DNA of 64,000 nt from contig JAOZQY010000006.1 in NCBI GenBank assembly GCA_029931975.1, positions 1 to 64,000 on the forward strand, given 5' to 3'. Positions 9,823 through 18,872 of this stretch are shown piece after piece. The position numbers and the translations under genes were made by a program. Position 1 is the first letter of the stretch. Each line of letters opens with the position of its first letter. The notes under the pieces are model-generated. The model made no database searches, was not told the origin of the DNA, and was given only the letters and a program-made list of their open reading frames with translations. This stretch comes from Bacteroidales bacterium (GTDB lineage: Bacteria > Bacteroidota > Bacteroidia > Bacteroidales > GCA-2748055).

Positions 9823-10221
9823 TTAATTGGACGGCCTGGTTCCAAGGATCACCTTGTAACTGTTCCGTTTGGCGATATCCAGGAAAGCAAAAACCTCTTC
9901 CATATTGAGATTTTTATCAGCATTCAATCTGACTGTCGGGGCTTCTCCATAGCCTTCCAGCTTCTTTCTCAGAACGTCCTCAAGCTCTGACACAAGGTAC
10001 TCCTGGTCGTCCACAAAGATGGTTTTATCGAGCCCTATGGACACCACCAGCACAGGGTTGGCCTGTGTCTGGTTGTTGCTTTCAGGGAGATTTATATTTT
10101 GAGCTGCAGGTACAATCAGAGTAGAGGTGATCATGAAAAAGATCAGCAGCAGAAATACGATGTCGGTCATTCCCGACATGGCAAAGTTTTTATTGGTTTT
10201 ATGTCTCGATTCTATAGCCAT
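9823..10221 (-). CDS. ExbD/TolR biopolymer transport protein (second copy)
   Basis: 132 aa. After a short cytoplasmic tail comes one transmembrane helix with the ExbD signature NFAMSGMTDIVFLLLIFFMIT, including the membrane Asp needed for proton coupling, then a periplasmic domain. It overlaps the preceding exbD by one base and shares the same tail and helix, so the two arose by duplication. It works with ExbB and the TonB-like protein at the inner membrane. Confidence 0.92.
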   Translation of the reverse strand: MAIESRHKTNKNFAMSGMTDIVFLLLIFFMITSTLIVPAAQNINLPESNNQTQANPVLVVSIGLDKTIFVDDQEYLVSELEDVLRKKLEGYGEAPTVRLNADKNLNMEEVFAFLDIAKRNSYKVILGTRPSN

Positions 10222-10613
10222 TAAAGTTGTTTCAGCACAACTGTATAATCTTTTTCGGCAGCCACATTCATAATGTTCACTGCATCTCCCACGGAAACTG
10301 CAGGGGAAGTAAGCACTTTGATGGTGGGGTCGGGCAGTCCCTGTAATTTTGAATCAAGTACCATGCCAAGGTCTTCCAGAGAGACCGTTCTTCCATCTAC
10401 GGTGATGCGGCTGCCACTGTGTATGGTTACCACGGGTATTCTCGATTCAGCCTGAACTGTTACTTTTCCGCGGCTGGGAAGCAGCATTTTCAGGGCATTG
10501 GGGGCAATCAATGTGGAGGTGAGCATAAAGAAAATCAGCAATAGGAATACAATGTCGGTCATGCCCGACATGGCAAAATTATCCAATACCCTGTTTCTGG
10601 GTTTCAGTGCCAT
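10221..10613 (-). CDS. ExbD/TolR biopolymer transport protein (first copy)
   Basis: 130 aa with the same layout as its neighbour: NFAMSGMTDIVFLLLIFFMLT helix with its conserved Asp, then a periplasmic domain of about 90 residues that has diverged between the copies. Two ExbD paralogues next to one ExbB is common in Bacteroidota TonB systems. It follows exbB by six bases and runs into the second copy. Confidence 0.92.
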   Translation of the reverse strand: MALKPRNRVLDNFAMSGMTDIVFLLLIFFMLTSTLIAPNALKMLLPSRGKVTVQAESRIPVVTIHSGSRITVDGRTVSLEDLGMVLDSKLQGLPDPTIKVLTSPAVSVGDAVNIMNVAAEKDYTVVLKQL

Positions 10614-10619
10614 TGCCTT

Positions 10620-11303
10620 CTATTTTGCAGGTTCGTTAAGCAGGTCGATAAATTCTGAACTGCCCGCTTCCATATTATTGATCACCTTGTCCACTCTGGC
10701 CACCAGGGTGTTGTAGGCAAAGTAGGCGATAATTCCGACGATCAGACCAGCCACGGTGGTAATTAGTGCAGTATATATCCCGCCCGAGAGTTGTCCCACA
10801 TTAATATTGTTTCCGGCAGTGGACATTTCCTGAAAGGCCTGTACCATCCCGATGACTGTGCCAAGGAAGCCGATCATGGGTGCACCTCCGGCCACTGTTG
10901 CCAGTGTGGGCAGTCCTTTTTCAAGTTTATAGATCTCCAGTCGTCCTATGTTCTCGATGGCTGCATTTACATCGTTCAGCGGACGGCCAATGCGGCTGAT
11001 CCCTTTGTCGATCATCCGGGCCACCGGATTGTCGGTGGACTGGCACAGGGTATGGGCCGAATCGACCTTTCCATCTATGATATAGTCCTTGATGCGGTTC
11101 ATAAAATTCTGGTCCACCCTGGCCGCTTTTTTAATGGTAAACCATCGTTCAATAAAAATATATACGGCAATGAAGCTTAAGATCACGAGAGGGAGCATGA
11201 TCCAGCCGCCCTTTAATGCGATATTTATAAATGATTCTGTGGCTTCACCCTGTATATTGCTGGTATCCAGATTAGTAAGCTGAAGAATAATCAAGTTTTT
11301 CAT
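10620..11303 (-). CDS. exbB: ExbB/TolQ/MotA-family proton channel
   Basis: 227 aa. A periplasmic N-terminus is followed by a first helix (WIMLPLVILSFIAVYIFIERWF), a cytoplasmic loop with the family stretch ENIGRLEIYKLEKGLPTLATVAGGAPMIGFLGTVIGMVQAF, and two further helices (YTALITTVAGLIVGIIAYFAYN). It forms the proton channel of the TonB motor with ExbD. First gene of the four-gene cluster, read right to left. Confidence 0.93.
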   Translation of the reverse strand: MKNLIILQLTNLDTSNIQGEATESFINIALKGGWIMLPLVILSFIAVYIFIERWFTIKKAARVDQNFMNRIKDYIIDGKVDSAHTLCQSTDNPVARMIDKGISRIGRPLNDVNAAIENIGRLEIYKLEKGLPTLATVAGGAPMIGFLGTVIGMVQAFQEMSTAGNNINVGQLSGGIYTALITTVAGLIVGIIAYFAYNTLVARVDKVINNMEAGSSEFIDLLNEPAK

Positions 11304-11336
11304 GCGTGTTGAATTTCCGACGAATATATGAAATAA

Positions 11337-11369
11337 AACGGGATATACTTGGCTATAGTATATCCCGTT
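11337..11369 (-). terminator. Intrinsic terminator between nhaD and exbB
   Basis: A perfect 12-bp inverted repeat, AACGGGATATAC (11337-11348) and its complement (11358-11369), encloses a nine-base loop. On the minus strand it is followed by TTATTTCATATATT, a U-rich exit. It sits 44 bp past the nhaD stop, so it most likely ends nhaD transcription; it also lies 34 bp before exbB and could influence it. Confidence 0.65.
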
Positions 11370-11412
11370 ATCAAAGATTTATCTCTTTTATTAACAGTCC
11401 ATCTTAACTGGT

Positions 11413-12834
11413 TTAATGGTGTAAGAGAAGCGCTTGCAGGTAATAAACACCTGCTCCTGCCACATAACCCAGAAGAGCAAGCAGTGAAATTCGCTTCAGA
11501 TACCAGATGAAATCGATCTTCTCCATGCCCATGGCAGCAACACCGGCAGCAGAGCCGATGATCAGGATCGATCCACCGGTACCGGCACAGTAGGCCAGGA
11601 ATTCCCAGAAAAGGCCGTCCTGAACAAAGTTACTGGCGTACTCAATGGCTGCAGGATCGGTCATTGCTGCGATACTTGCAGCATCTTCGATGGGATACAT
11701 GCCCATGGCTCCTGCCACAAGTGGAACATTATCTACGATTGCTGAAAGAACACCAATGGCCATGTCAATCAAAAAGATATTCCCCAGCTTATCATCCAGC
11801 CATCCAGCAAGGATTGTTAACTGTCCAGCACTCTGAAGTGCAGCGACAGCGGAAAGAATCCCGAGGAAGAAGAAGATGGTTGGCGTATCAACTTTTTGCA
11901 GGATATAGACCACTTTCAGTTTTTTCTTGATCTCATCCGGCTTATTCTTATGCATAAGTTCTGAAGTAAGCCAGATCATTGACAGAGAAAAGAGCATGCC
12001 CATATAAGGAGGGAGATGAGTGATGGTTTTGAATACTGGAACAAACAGGAGTCCGCATACACCCAGGATCAGCATTAATTTACGTTCAAAGGGCTGGGTA
12101 TAGATTTTTTCGTTCTCATTAATCTGAGGACGTGTCACTTCTCCTTTCAAAGTAAAACTGAGTAGTGCCAGGGGAACGACCATGGTGAAAAGACTGGGGA
12201 GGATTACCATGGTCATGATGTTTAAAGTGGTCACCTGTCCACCGATCCACAGCATGATGGTGGTGACATCTCCGATGGGCGACCAGGCGCCACCGGCATT
12301 GGCTGCCAGGACTACCATGGAAGCGAAAAACCACCTTGTCTCTTTGTCTGAGACCAGTTTCCTGAGCAGGGCAACCATGACGATGGTTGTGGTCAGGTTA
12401 TCCAGCGCAGCAGACATGAAGAAGGTGAGGAAGCTGAGGATCCACAAAAGGTTTACCTTTTTAGTGGTCTTAATCTTGTCAGTAATAATCTTGAAACCGT
12501 CATGCTTGTCAATGACCTCCACAATAGTCATGGCACCAAGAAGGAAAAAGAGAATCTCTGAGATCTCCCCGAGGTGGTGGATAATTTCCTTATCCACGAT
12601 GAAGTGCCGCATGGCTTTAATGCCCTGTTCGCCATGTGCCTCACCCCCGTGAACATAGGAGTTCCAGGCTTCACTCAGTCCGGCCGTGAAAATATCATAA
12701 GCACCAAAAATGTAAAGAACCCACAATAGTGTTCCAATTGCTAAAGCGGGTATGGCCTTATCAATATGGAGTGGGTGTTCCAGGGCAATGGCAAGGTAGC
12801 CCAGAACGAAAACAACAACCATTATTATAAACAT
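11413..12834 (-). CDS. nhaD: NhaD-type sodium/proton antiporter
   Basis: 473 aa, about twelve hydrophobic helices. It exchanges cytoplasmic Na+ (and probably Li+) for H+. Characteristic stretches are LSFLTFFMSAALDNLTTTIVMVALLRKL, ANAGGAWSPIGDVTTIMLWIGGQ and IVDNVPLVAGAMGMYP, the duplicated DN(L/V) and GAWSP motifs of the IT-superfamily NhaD group. It is downstream of tamB on the same strand (55-bp gap) and closed by the hairpin at 11337. It fits a marine or saline-adapted host. Confidence 0.9.
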   Translation of the reverse strand: MFIIMVVVFVLGYLAIALEHPLHIDKAIPALAIGTLLWVLYIFGAYDIFTAGLSEAWNSYVHGGEAHGEQGIKAMRHFIVDKEIIHHLGEISEILFFLLGAMTIVEVIDKHDGFKIITDKIKTTKKVNLLWILSFLTFFMSAALDNLTTTIVMVALLRKLVSDKETRWFFASMVVLAANAGGAWSPIGDVTTIMLWIGGQVTTLNIMTMVILPSLFTMVVPLALLSFTLKGEVTRPQINENEKIYTQPFERKLMLILGVCGLLFVPVFKTITHLPPYMGMLFSLSMIWLTSELMHKNKPDEIKKKLKVVYILQKVDTPTIFFFLGILSAVAALQSAGQLTILAGWLDDKLGNIFLIDMAIGVLSAIVDNVPLVAGAMGMYPIEDAASIAAMTDPAAIEYASNFVQDGLFWEFLAYCAGTGGSILIIGSAAGVAAMGMEKIDFIWYLKRISLLALLGYVAGAGVYYLQALLLHH

Positions 12835-12889
12835 AATCTAAAAATTAAGTTAGGTATTGAAAATAGTAAGCCGCTAAGATAAAAAAGTT

Positions 12890-15800
12890 TTAGGCTTCAG
12901 AATCTGCCTTATTTCTTTTTTTCTTTCTTCTTTCCTTTCGCCTGGCAATTCCCTCTCTGTAACGTGCCATCAACTGTTTGAAATTGTTGAATTCTTCCCG
13001 GTAGGAAACGCCCACTCCCTGTTTATAGGGTGCTGTCATGGCAATTAACTCATCCCGCGAGCGGTTAAAGGCAAGTACACTTACATTGTCCGTAATTTTG
13101 TACTCCACCTCAAAATCACCCATAATATAGGGATTCCCTTCCTGTCCGCTGGAAGGATTGGTTTCCTGTCCACCCACATCCACGTTTCCGCTGATGATCA
13201 TGCGGTCATTCAGCAACTGTGTGGAGAGTGCTACCTCCACTTCCTGACTGCTCACCTGGTCACCAGGTCGGTAGTTAAAGCCTATTTCGAAATCATCACT
13301 GATCTGGGACAGCCAGTTGCTCAGCTGATTGGAGAGCAATTCGCTGGCAGTCACCCCTGCAAAGGAGCTATTCATGGCGCCCATGTTTTCAGTTCCAAAG
13401 CCAGATACACTGTAGAAATTGTTGATTACCAGCAAGGATAGGAATTGCTTCATGAGCTCTTCCTCGGTACTGGTGGCATTTTGAAGCAGGTCCCTCATTT
13501 CAGGATCTGCTGTGGGCATCTCAATTCCGGCATATAGGGTAGGGGACTGAAGTTCTCCCTGCAGATTCAGATGACACTCAATTGGAATTCTTTTTTTCAG
13601 GGATTCAGTTTCTGAAGGATCGCCCGGGAAGAGGTTGTAAGGAGCAGCCCGGGTATCATAGATGGCTGCCAGGTCGATGGTGGATTTGGTAGGCGAACCA
13701 TTGAAATTGATCTTTCCTCCCGGCTCAATTTCAAAACGTTTGTTAATGACATTCTGAAGGGTAAAGAGGTAATCTCCTTTCAGGAGTTCAACACCCCCGA
13801 ACATCCTGAATCCCTGACTGGGATCCAGCAGAATACGAAGATTACCCTTTCCACTGGTTTCAATGATATCGCCCACTTTTGGATCAAAAATTAGTTGCAC
13901 CACTGCATCTTCCGTAATATCAACCTCCAGTTCCATGCTGACACCCTTAAGGCCAGGAGGAGGCAGATTCACTGTTTTTTCAAGTTCTGTCTTTTGAATA
14001 AAAGTGATAAAGTCAGAATTCTGAACCTCCCTGGCATTGAAAAGGGGCAGATAGAGCACCGTGTTTCTGTTTGTGCTGGCATCTATATCTATCCTTAGAT
14101 CATTGGGACTACCATTTAGACTTAGATTTCCAGTGGCGAAGATTGTACCATAAAAAACATCATTATCCACCGATCGGGTATTCATGCACTTCAGGTTCCT
14201 GGCTTCAATGCGAATACTGGTATAGAAATCATGGAAGTATGAATTTGATATGGATCCATTTACATTTCCCGAATTGCCATGCTCATCAAATGCAGTGAAG
14301 TTCTCAAAGTACAGGTTATTGTTGTAGACCCGGATGGGATCATTGAAGGAATACCTGGTGTTCAGAAATAGGATGGTAGCTGCTCCTTCGTTGAATCCAA
14401 TGGTCCCGTTTAACTCGGGCCGATCAAGTGTTCCATCTACCGTGAGATGGACATCACCGGTCCCGCTGATATCTTCCACAATACTTTCAGCATATGGGCT
14501 GAGGGCCTTTAACTGAAATTCATTCAGGTATATATCAAAATCCACCCTGTTGTTTGCCGGTGAAAACTCACCATCCACATCGATGGTTCTGGTATTGTTC
14601 AGATCCGACTGCAACATCATATGGATGTTTTTACGGGATTCGTTCCACTCTGCATTCAAATTGCTTGGCCCGAGGCACTGATCATTGAAGTAGAGGGTAT
14701 CCACAACAAGATTGGAAAAGATATAGGGATTTCCTTCGCTTTTTCGGTAGGTGAGATTGCCGGTGATATCTCCATCCAGATTTGCATTTATTCCGGCCAC
14801 ACCTGAAAGCTCATGAAGATTCAGGCGACTGAAGTCCAGGTTGAAGGAGTGTTCCCCTTCTGAGGAGATTGTCCCGTCGGCCAGTATATGCTTATCCCTG
14901 CTTTTGATGGACAGACTATCCACATTGATGTAATTCTTTCTGAACAGAATAGATGAAGGCTTGATTTCCCAGCTTTCACTATTAATGTAAAGCTCAGATG
15001 AGGCCACATCCACCAGGAATCCTCTCTCACTGGTTGAAGCGGGTTGAAATGCCCCGGAAAGGTTGATTTCACCACTGTACTTTTGTGCAGACTGGTTTTC
15101 CCAGGTAACATCCAGGTTTGCAGTGTCATTTGTTGTAAAGAGGTGGAATTGCTGCTTCTCTAAGACATAGCTCTTGCCATATACAAGGCTGTCGGAGTTG
15201 AATTGAAAATCATATTCACCCGTGATGGCACTGGATTGAAAGTCTACATTGTGCCAAAGCTTGGATCCAATCTCAAGCTTTGAGAATTTTCCGATGGAAG
15301 AATTAATGTTTAAAGCGGGCTTGTATATTCCGCGGATAAAACTCCCTTCCCCCACCTGGAGCGTAGGAAAGAAGAAATCCAGGATGGGATTAATCCGCTT
15401 TAGATCCATCTCATAACTAAATTGATTAATTGAATCAATTTCAGGATCTTTGCCAGGTATCAGGTTCATGTACAAATCCGCAAGGTTTCTTAGAGAAGCG
15501 GGCAATGAAGAGAGTTTAAACCGGCCAGCCATGGAGGCATCGAAAAGTTCAGATTTTATCTCCAGGGAGGAGGTGTCGGGAGTATTGATAGCACTGAGTT
15601 GTACATCGTATAACTGTACCTGTTCATTGTTCCTTTCGAAAAGACTGTTCACAAGCCGAACCTCACCATTCAGTTCATCCAGCTTATTTCCGGTGATATT
15701 GGTTTCAATCAGAAACGAGGCAAATGTATTGGGATCTTCTACTCCAAGTTTCAGAAAATAGGGGCGGGAACGTGCCACATCAGCTGTGAAATTATAAGAG

Positions 15801-17368
15801 GGCAGCTTGCCTGAGAAGTCCATTTTCCCCAGGAAATCCATCCTGATATTTGGGTCACGGATGCTGAAACCACCGTTAAAAGTGTTGTTTGTAAAAGCTC
15901 CGTCCAGGGTAATGTTACTATAGGAGTAATGTAAGAAATCGAGGGTGTCTATGCTTCCTTCCAGGTCGGCCCGGAGGACTCTTTCATAGATGTTTCCATC
16001 TACCATTACATCCATATCCAGTTGGGAGAGCAATGCCTCATTCTCAAAAAAAGCTCCCAGCTTGAACCCACTTGTGGAAAGATGCCCCTGGAAATCAGTT
16101 CCCAGCAGACTGTCAGGCTTGAAAGAGAGATCCATCAACAAGTTGCCCATATCGGTTTGCATATTACCTGTCGCCACAAAATTATCCGGGTAGCCTGTAA
16201 ACTTTCCCCTGAAATCAAGATCCCCCAAATTGCGCCAGGGATAGAGTGAATGATCCGCTGCATCCCTTCCCGAAAAAGCTTCATAGAGGGCTGTAACCGA
16301 GCTGTTCAGTTCCTTGAAATTAAAATCAAGGAAGCTGTTTTTAAAGTCGGGCAGGCCAATGATGGTAAAGTCAAAGGCCAGGGTACTTTGACTGTTAAAT
16401 GTTATTTGAAGATCGTTCCCTTTCAGATCATTCAGTCTTCCATGGACATAGCCATCAATGGTCAGGCGATCCAGCAATCCTATTGTTTCGGGGACAAAGA
16501 TGGAAAGATCGTCCATTTGCAGCCGGGAATGAATAGATTGCAAAAAGATATCTACCTCACTTGAAAAATGTTTGAAATTTTCCCAGGTTTCAAAATTAAA
16601 TCCTAGTTCGGGGATTTGAAGATCAGAATCCCTGGCATAAACTTCCAGGTTTTTAAAATGCATGTGGGTCTTTCCCAAAGACATGAGCGTAGAGAGTTGA
16701 CTGAATTCAAATCCGGATCTGTCTACACCGTAAAGTGAAGTGATATTCATACTTACAGTATCCTGTTCGCTAATCAGATCCAACAGTGAAATTTCCAATC
16801 CACCCAGGTCAAAATCATTGAAATCGATCTGAGAACGTTGGGGTGGATGCTCCATTCTCGATAAAGAGAAGCGTCCATTTTCCATGATTAATTCATGGAT
16901 ATGCAGCCTTGATTTTTGTTCTGGCGGTACATGCGGTTTTTTCAACATGTTGACGAAATAGGTCAGATTGACCACATTGCTGCTGTCAATGACCAGATTG
17001 CACCAGGCATTTTCCAGTACGATTTTCCTGATTTCCAGTCCTCTCTGGTCAGGGCGGATCTGCTTAATCCGGATCTTGGTAAGCTCTGCATAGATCAGAG
17101 TGTCACCATGCATGTCCTCGATAAACAGATCCCTCACCTGGACCCTTTTAAAGAATGAGTAATTCACAGAGGAGAGGGAGATAGTAGTCTGGAGCTTTTC
17201 GGATAACTTCTCGGCAAGCATTTTGCTTACCCTGGTCTGTACCTGCCTGTTTTGAAGAAAGAGCAATGAGAGCGATGGAATTGCCAGAATCAGCAATACT
17301 ACGATCAATCCTATTTTTGCTAACTTTTTAATACTTTTGCACTTTCTGTTCGTCTGAAACCGATACAA
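12890..17368 (-). CDS. tamB: TamB-like translocation/assembly (AsmA-related) protein
   Basis: 1492 aa. An N-terminal membrane anchor (about 17-40) is followed by a very long periplasmic region of repeated beta-strands with no Cys-rich or catalytic motif, and a C-terminal TamB domain (roughly 1130-1460) with KGDYLFTLQNVINKRFEIEPGG and SELLSNQLSNWLSQISDDFEIGFNY. TamB proteins bridge inner and outer membrane and are linked to lipid traffic and outer-membrane protein assembly. The only usable start is TTG 17368; no ATG precedes the anchor. It is divergent from tsaD with 17 bp between starts. Confidence 0.9.
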   Translation of the reverse strand: MYRFQTNRKCKSIKKLAKIGLIVVLLILAIPSLSLLFLQNRQVQTRVSKMLAEKLSEKLQTTISLSSVNYSFFKRVQVRDLFIEDMHGDTLIYAELTKIRIKQIRPDQRGLEIRKIVLENAWCNLVIDSSNVVNLTYFVNMLKKPHVPPEQKSRLHIHELIMENGRFSLSRMEHPPQRSQIDFNDFDLGGLEISLLDLISEQDTVSMNITSLYGVDRSGFEFSQLSTLMSLGKTHMHFKNLEVYARDSDLQIPELGFNFETWENFKHFSSEVDIFLQSIHSRLQMDDLSIFVPETIGLLDRLTIDGYVHGRLNDLKGNDLQITFNSQSTLAFDFTIIGLPDFKNSFLDFNFKELNSSVTALYEAFSGRDAADHSLYPWRNLGDLDFRGKFTGYPDNFVATGNMQTDMGNLLMDLSFKPDSLLGTDFQGHLSTSGFKLGAFFENEALLSQLDMDVMVDGNIYERVLRADLEGSIDTLDFLHYSYSNITLDGAFTNNTFNGGFSIRDPNIRMDFLGKMDFSGKLPSYNFTADVARSRPYFLKLGVEDPNTFASFLIETNITGNKLDELNGEVRLVNSLFERNNEQVQLYDVQLSAINTPDTSSLEIKSELFDASMAGRFKLSSLPASLRNLADLYMNLIPGKDPEIDSINQFSYEMDLKRINPILDFFFPTLQVGEGSFIRGIYKPALNINSSIGKFSKLEIGSKLWHNVDFQSSAITGEYDFQFNSDSLVYGKSYVLEKQQFHLFTTNDTANLDVTWENQSAQKYSGEINLSGAFQPASTSERGFLVDVASSELYINSESWEIKPSSILFRKNYINVDSLSIKSRDKHILADGTISSEGEHSFNLDFSRLNLHELSGVAGINANLDGDITGNLTYRKSEGNPYIFSNLVVDTLYFNDQCLGPSNLNAEWNESRKNIHMMLQSDLNNTRTIDVDGEFSPANNRVDFDIYLNEFQLKALSPYAESIVEDISGTGDVHLTVDGTLDRPELNGTIGFNEGAATILFLNTRYSFNDPIRVYNNNLYFENFTAFDEHGNSGNVNGSISNSYFHDFYTSIRIEARNLKCMNTRSVDNDVFYGTIFATGNLSLNGSPNDLRIDIDASTNRNTVLYLPLFNAREVQNSDFITFIQKTELEKTVNLPPPGLKGVSMELEVDITEDAVVQLIFDPKVGDIIETSGKGNLRILLDPSQGFRMFGGVELLKGDYLFTLQNVINKRFEIEPGGKINFNGSPTKSTIDLAAIYDTRAAPYNLFPGDPSETESLKKRIPIECHLNLQGELQSPTLYAGIEMPTADPEMRDLLQNATSTEEELMKQFLSLLVINNFYSVSGFGTENMGAMNSSFAGVTASELLSNQLSNWLSQISDDFEIGFNYRPGDQVSSQEVEVALSTQLLNDRMIISGNVDVGGQETNPSSGQEGNPYIMGDFEVEYKITDNVSVLAFNRSRDELIAMTAPYKQGVGVSYREEFNNFKQLMARYREGIARRKERRKKKRNKADSEA

Positions 17369-17385
17369 AAATATAAAAACTTGTC

Positions 17386-18405
17386 ATGGGCACCCTAATT
17401 CTGGGGATTGAATCCTCCTGCGATGATACATCTGCTGCTGTAATAAAGGATCGTCAGCTTCTTTCAAATGTGGTAGCCGGGCAGGATGTTCACCGGAAAT
17501 ATGGTGGAGTGGTCCCTGAACTGGCCTCCCGGGCTCATCAGCAAAACATTGTACCAGTGGTGGATATGGCGCTGAAGAAGGCAGAAATAACGAAGAATGA
17601 TATCGATGCGGTAGCCTTTACGCGGGGACCCGGACTTCTGGGCTCTCTGTTGGTGGGAACTTCCTTTACCAAGGGCTTTACTACAGCCCTGGATATACCC
17701 ATGATCGAGGTAAATCATCTCCAGGCGCATATTATGGTACATTTTATTCAGTCGAAAGAGTCAGATTCCCTTCCTCCTCGATTCCCATTTTTATGTTTAC
17801 TTGTATCGGGAGGGCATTCACAGCTGGTAGTCGTAAAGGATTATCATAAAATGGAGATCATAGGACGGACTATTGACGATGCAGCAGGGGAGGCCTTTGA
17901 TAAGTGTGCCAAGCTTCTTGGTCTTCCCTACCCGGGCGGACCGCATGTGGACCGGCTGGCTCAGGCTGGTGACGGGCTCAGGTTTAAATTCAACAAGCCA
18001 CGTATCGGTGGTTTTGATTACTCTTTCAGTGGATTGAAAACTTCTTTCTTATATTTCCTCAGGGATCACCTGAAGGAGGATCCTGAATTTGTGGAAAAGA
18101 ACAGGAAGGATCTGGCAGCATCCCTACAGTATACCATTATCGATATTTTGCTTAATAAACTAAGAAGGGCCATGAAGGAAACAGGTATCCGCCAGGTTGC
18201 CCTGGCTGGAGGGGTTGCTGCAAATTCAGGACTTCGAAAGGCTCTCAAAGCTGAAGCTGACAAAGGCAACTGGGAGGTGTTTATTCCACCTCTTAGCTAT
18301 ACAACCGATAATGCAGCCATGATTGCCATTACCGGATATTACCGCTACCAGGAGGGATATTTTGCTTCTGACGATATTGCTCCTTTGGCCAGGATGTATT
18401 TCTGA
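17386..18405 (+). CDS. tsaD: tRNA N6-adenosine threonylcarbamoyltransferase
   Basis: 339 aa, full length. It transfers threonylcarbamoyl from TsaC product to A37 of ANN-decoding tRNAs, with TsaB/TsaE. The ASKHA fold is seen in LGIESSCDDTSAAVI at the N-terminus; the metal ligands are in VNHLQAHI (HxxxH), and PYPGGPHVDRLA plus LAGGVAANSGLR complete the Kae1/TsaD signature. The promoter must overlap the tamB start region. Identification is secure. Confidence 0.97.
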   Translation: MGTLILGIESSCDDTSAAVIKDRQLLSNVVAGQDVHRKYGGVVPELASRAHQQNIVPVVDMALKKAEITKNDIDAVAFTRGPGLLGSLLVGTSFTKGFTTALDIPMIEVNHLQAHIMVHFIQSKESDSLPPRFPFLCLLVSGGHSQLVVVKDYHKMEIIGRTIDDAAGEAFDKCAKLLGLPYPGGPHVDRLAQAGDGLRFKFNKPRIGGFDYSFSGLKTSFLYFLRDHLKEDPEFVEKNRKDLAASLQYTIIDILLNKLRRAMKETGIRQVALAGGVAANSGLRKALKAEADKGNWEVFIPPLSYTTDNAAMIAITGYYRYQEGYFASDDIAPLARMYF

Positions 18406-18495
18406 GTTTGCTGTACAATTAATGGATAAAAATGAAAATGATTTGTACTCGCATGCCGCAAAATTTACTATATTGTTCTTACTTTTTAGCTAAGG

Positions 18496-18870
18496 ATGGA
18501 TAAACTTGAGTTTCAGCCTACTCTGAAGACACCGTATGTTTTGCTGGACCCCAGTGGTAAGATCAAATTCAAAGGTCGGTCTATTCCTGAGGACGTATCA
18601 CTTTTTTATGAAGATATCCTTGATTGGATCATTGCTTTTGCATCCTCGCCACCTGCATCAACAGAGGTAAATATAGAGATGGAGTACTTGAATAGTGGTA
18701 CATCCAAGTATATGCTTCGTTTGCTCAAAAAGCTAAAAGAAGTTGATAATGATGGTTACGATCTGAAAATCAACTGGGTATATGAGGAAGGTGATGATGA
18801 TATCCTGGAGAGAGGTGAATATTATGCTTCCATCCTGGACCTGAAAATAAAATTTATCGAAGTCGAATAG
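18496..18870 (+). CDS. SiaC-family regulatory phosphoprotein (DUF1987)
   Basis: 124 aa, single domain. It begins FQPTLKTPYVLLDPSGKIKFKGRSIPED and carries the family segment EYLNSGTSKYMLRLLKKL, where the Ser/Thr of NSGTSK is the position phosphorylated in Pseudomonas SiaC. In that known system SiaB kinase phosphorylates SiaC, SiaA (PP2C phosphatase) removes the phosphate, and free SiaC binds its target. No SiaB or SiaD is in the window, but two PP2C phosphatases lie 3.4-7.6 kb away. It converges on the amidotransferase gene with only 2 bp between them. Confidence 0.82.
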   Translation: MDKLEFQPTLKTPYVLLDPSGKIKFKGRSIPEDVSLFYEDILDWIIAFASSPPASTEVNIEMEYLNSGTSKYMLRLLKKLKEVDNDGYDLKINWVYEEGDDDILERGEYYASILDLKIKFIEVE

Positions 18871-18872
18871 TC

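Noticed and set aside
9807..9845. Earlier start of the TonB-like protein
   Set aside because: It would overlap exbD and add a non-conserved lead before the membrane anchor.
12890..17368. Possible internal breaks or fusions in the 1492-aa frame
   Set aside because: The frame is continuous, starts with a plain membrane anchor and ends with the TamB domain, as expected for this family.
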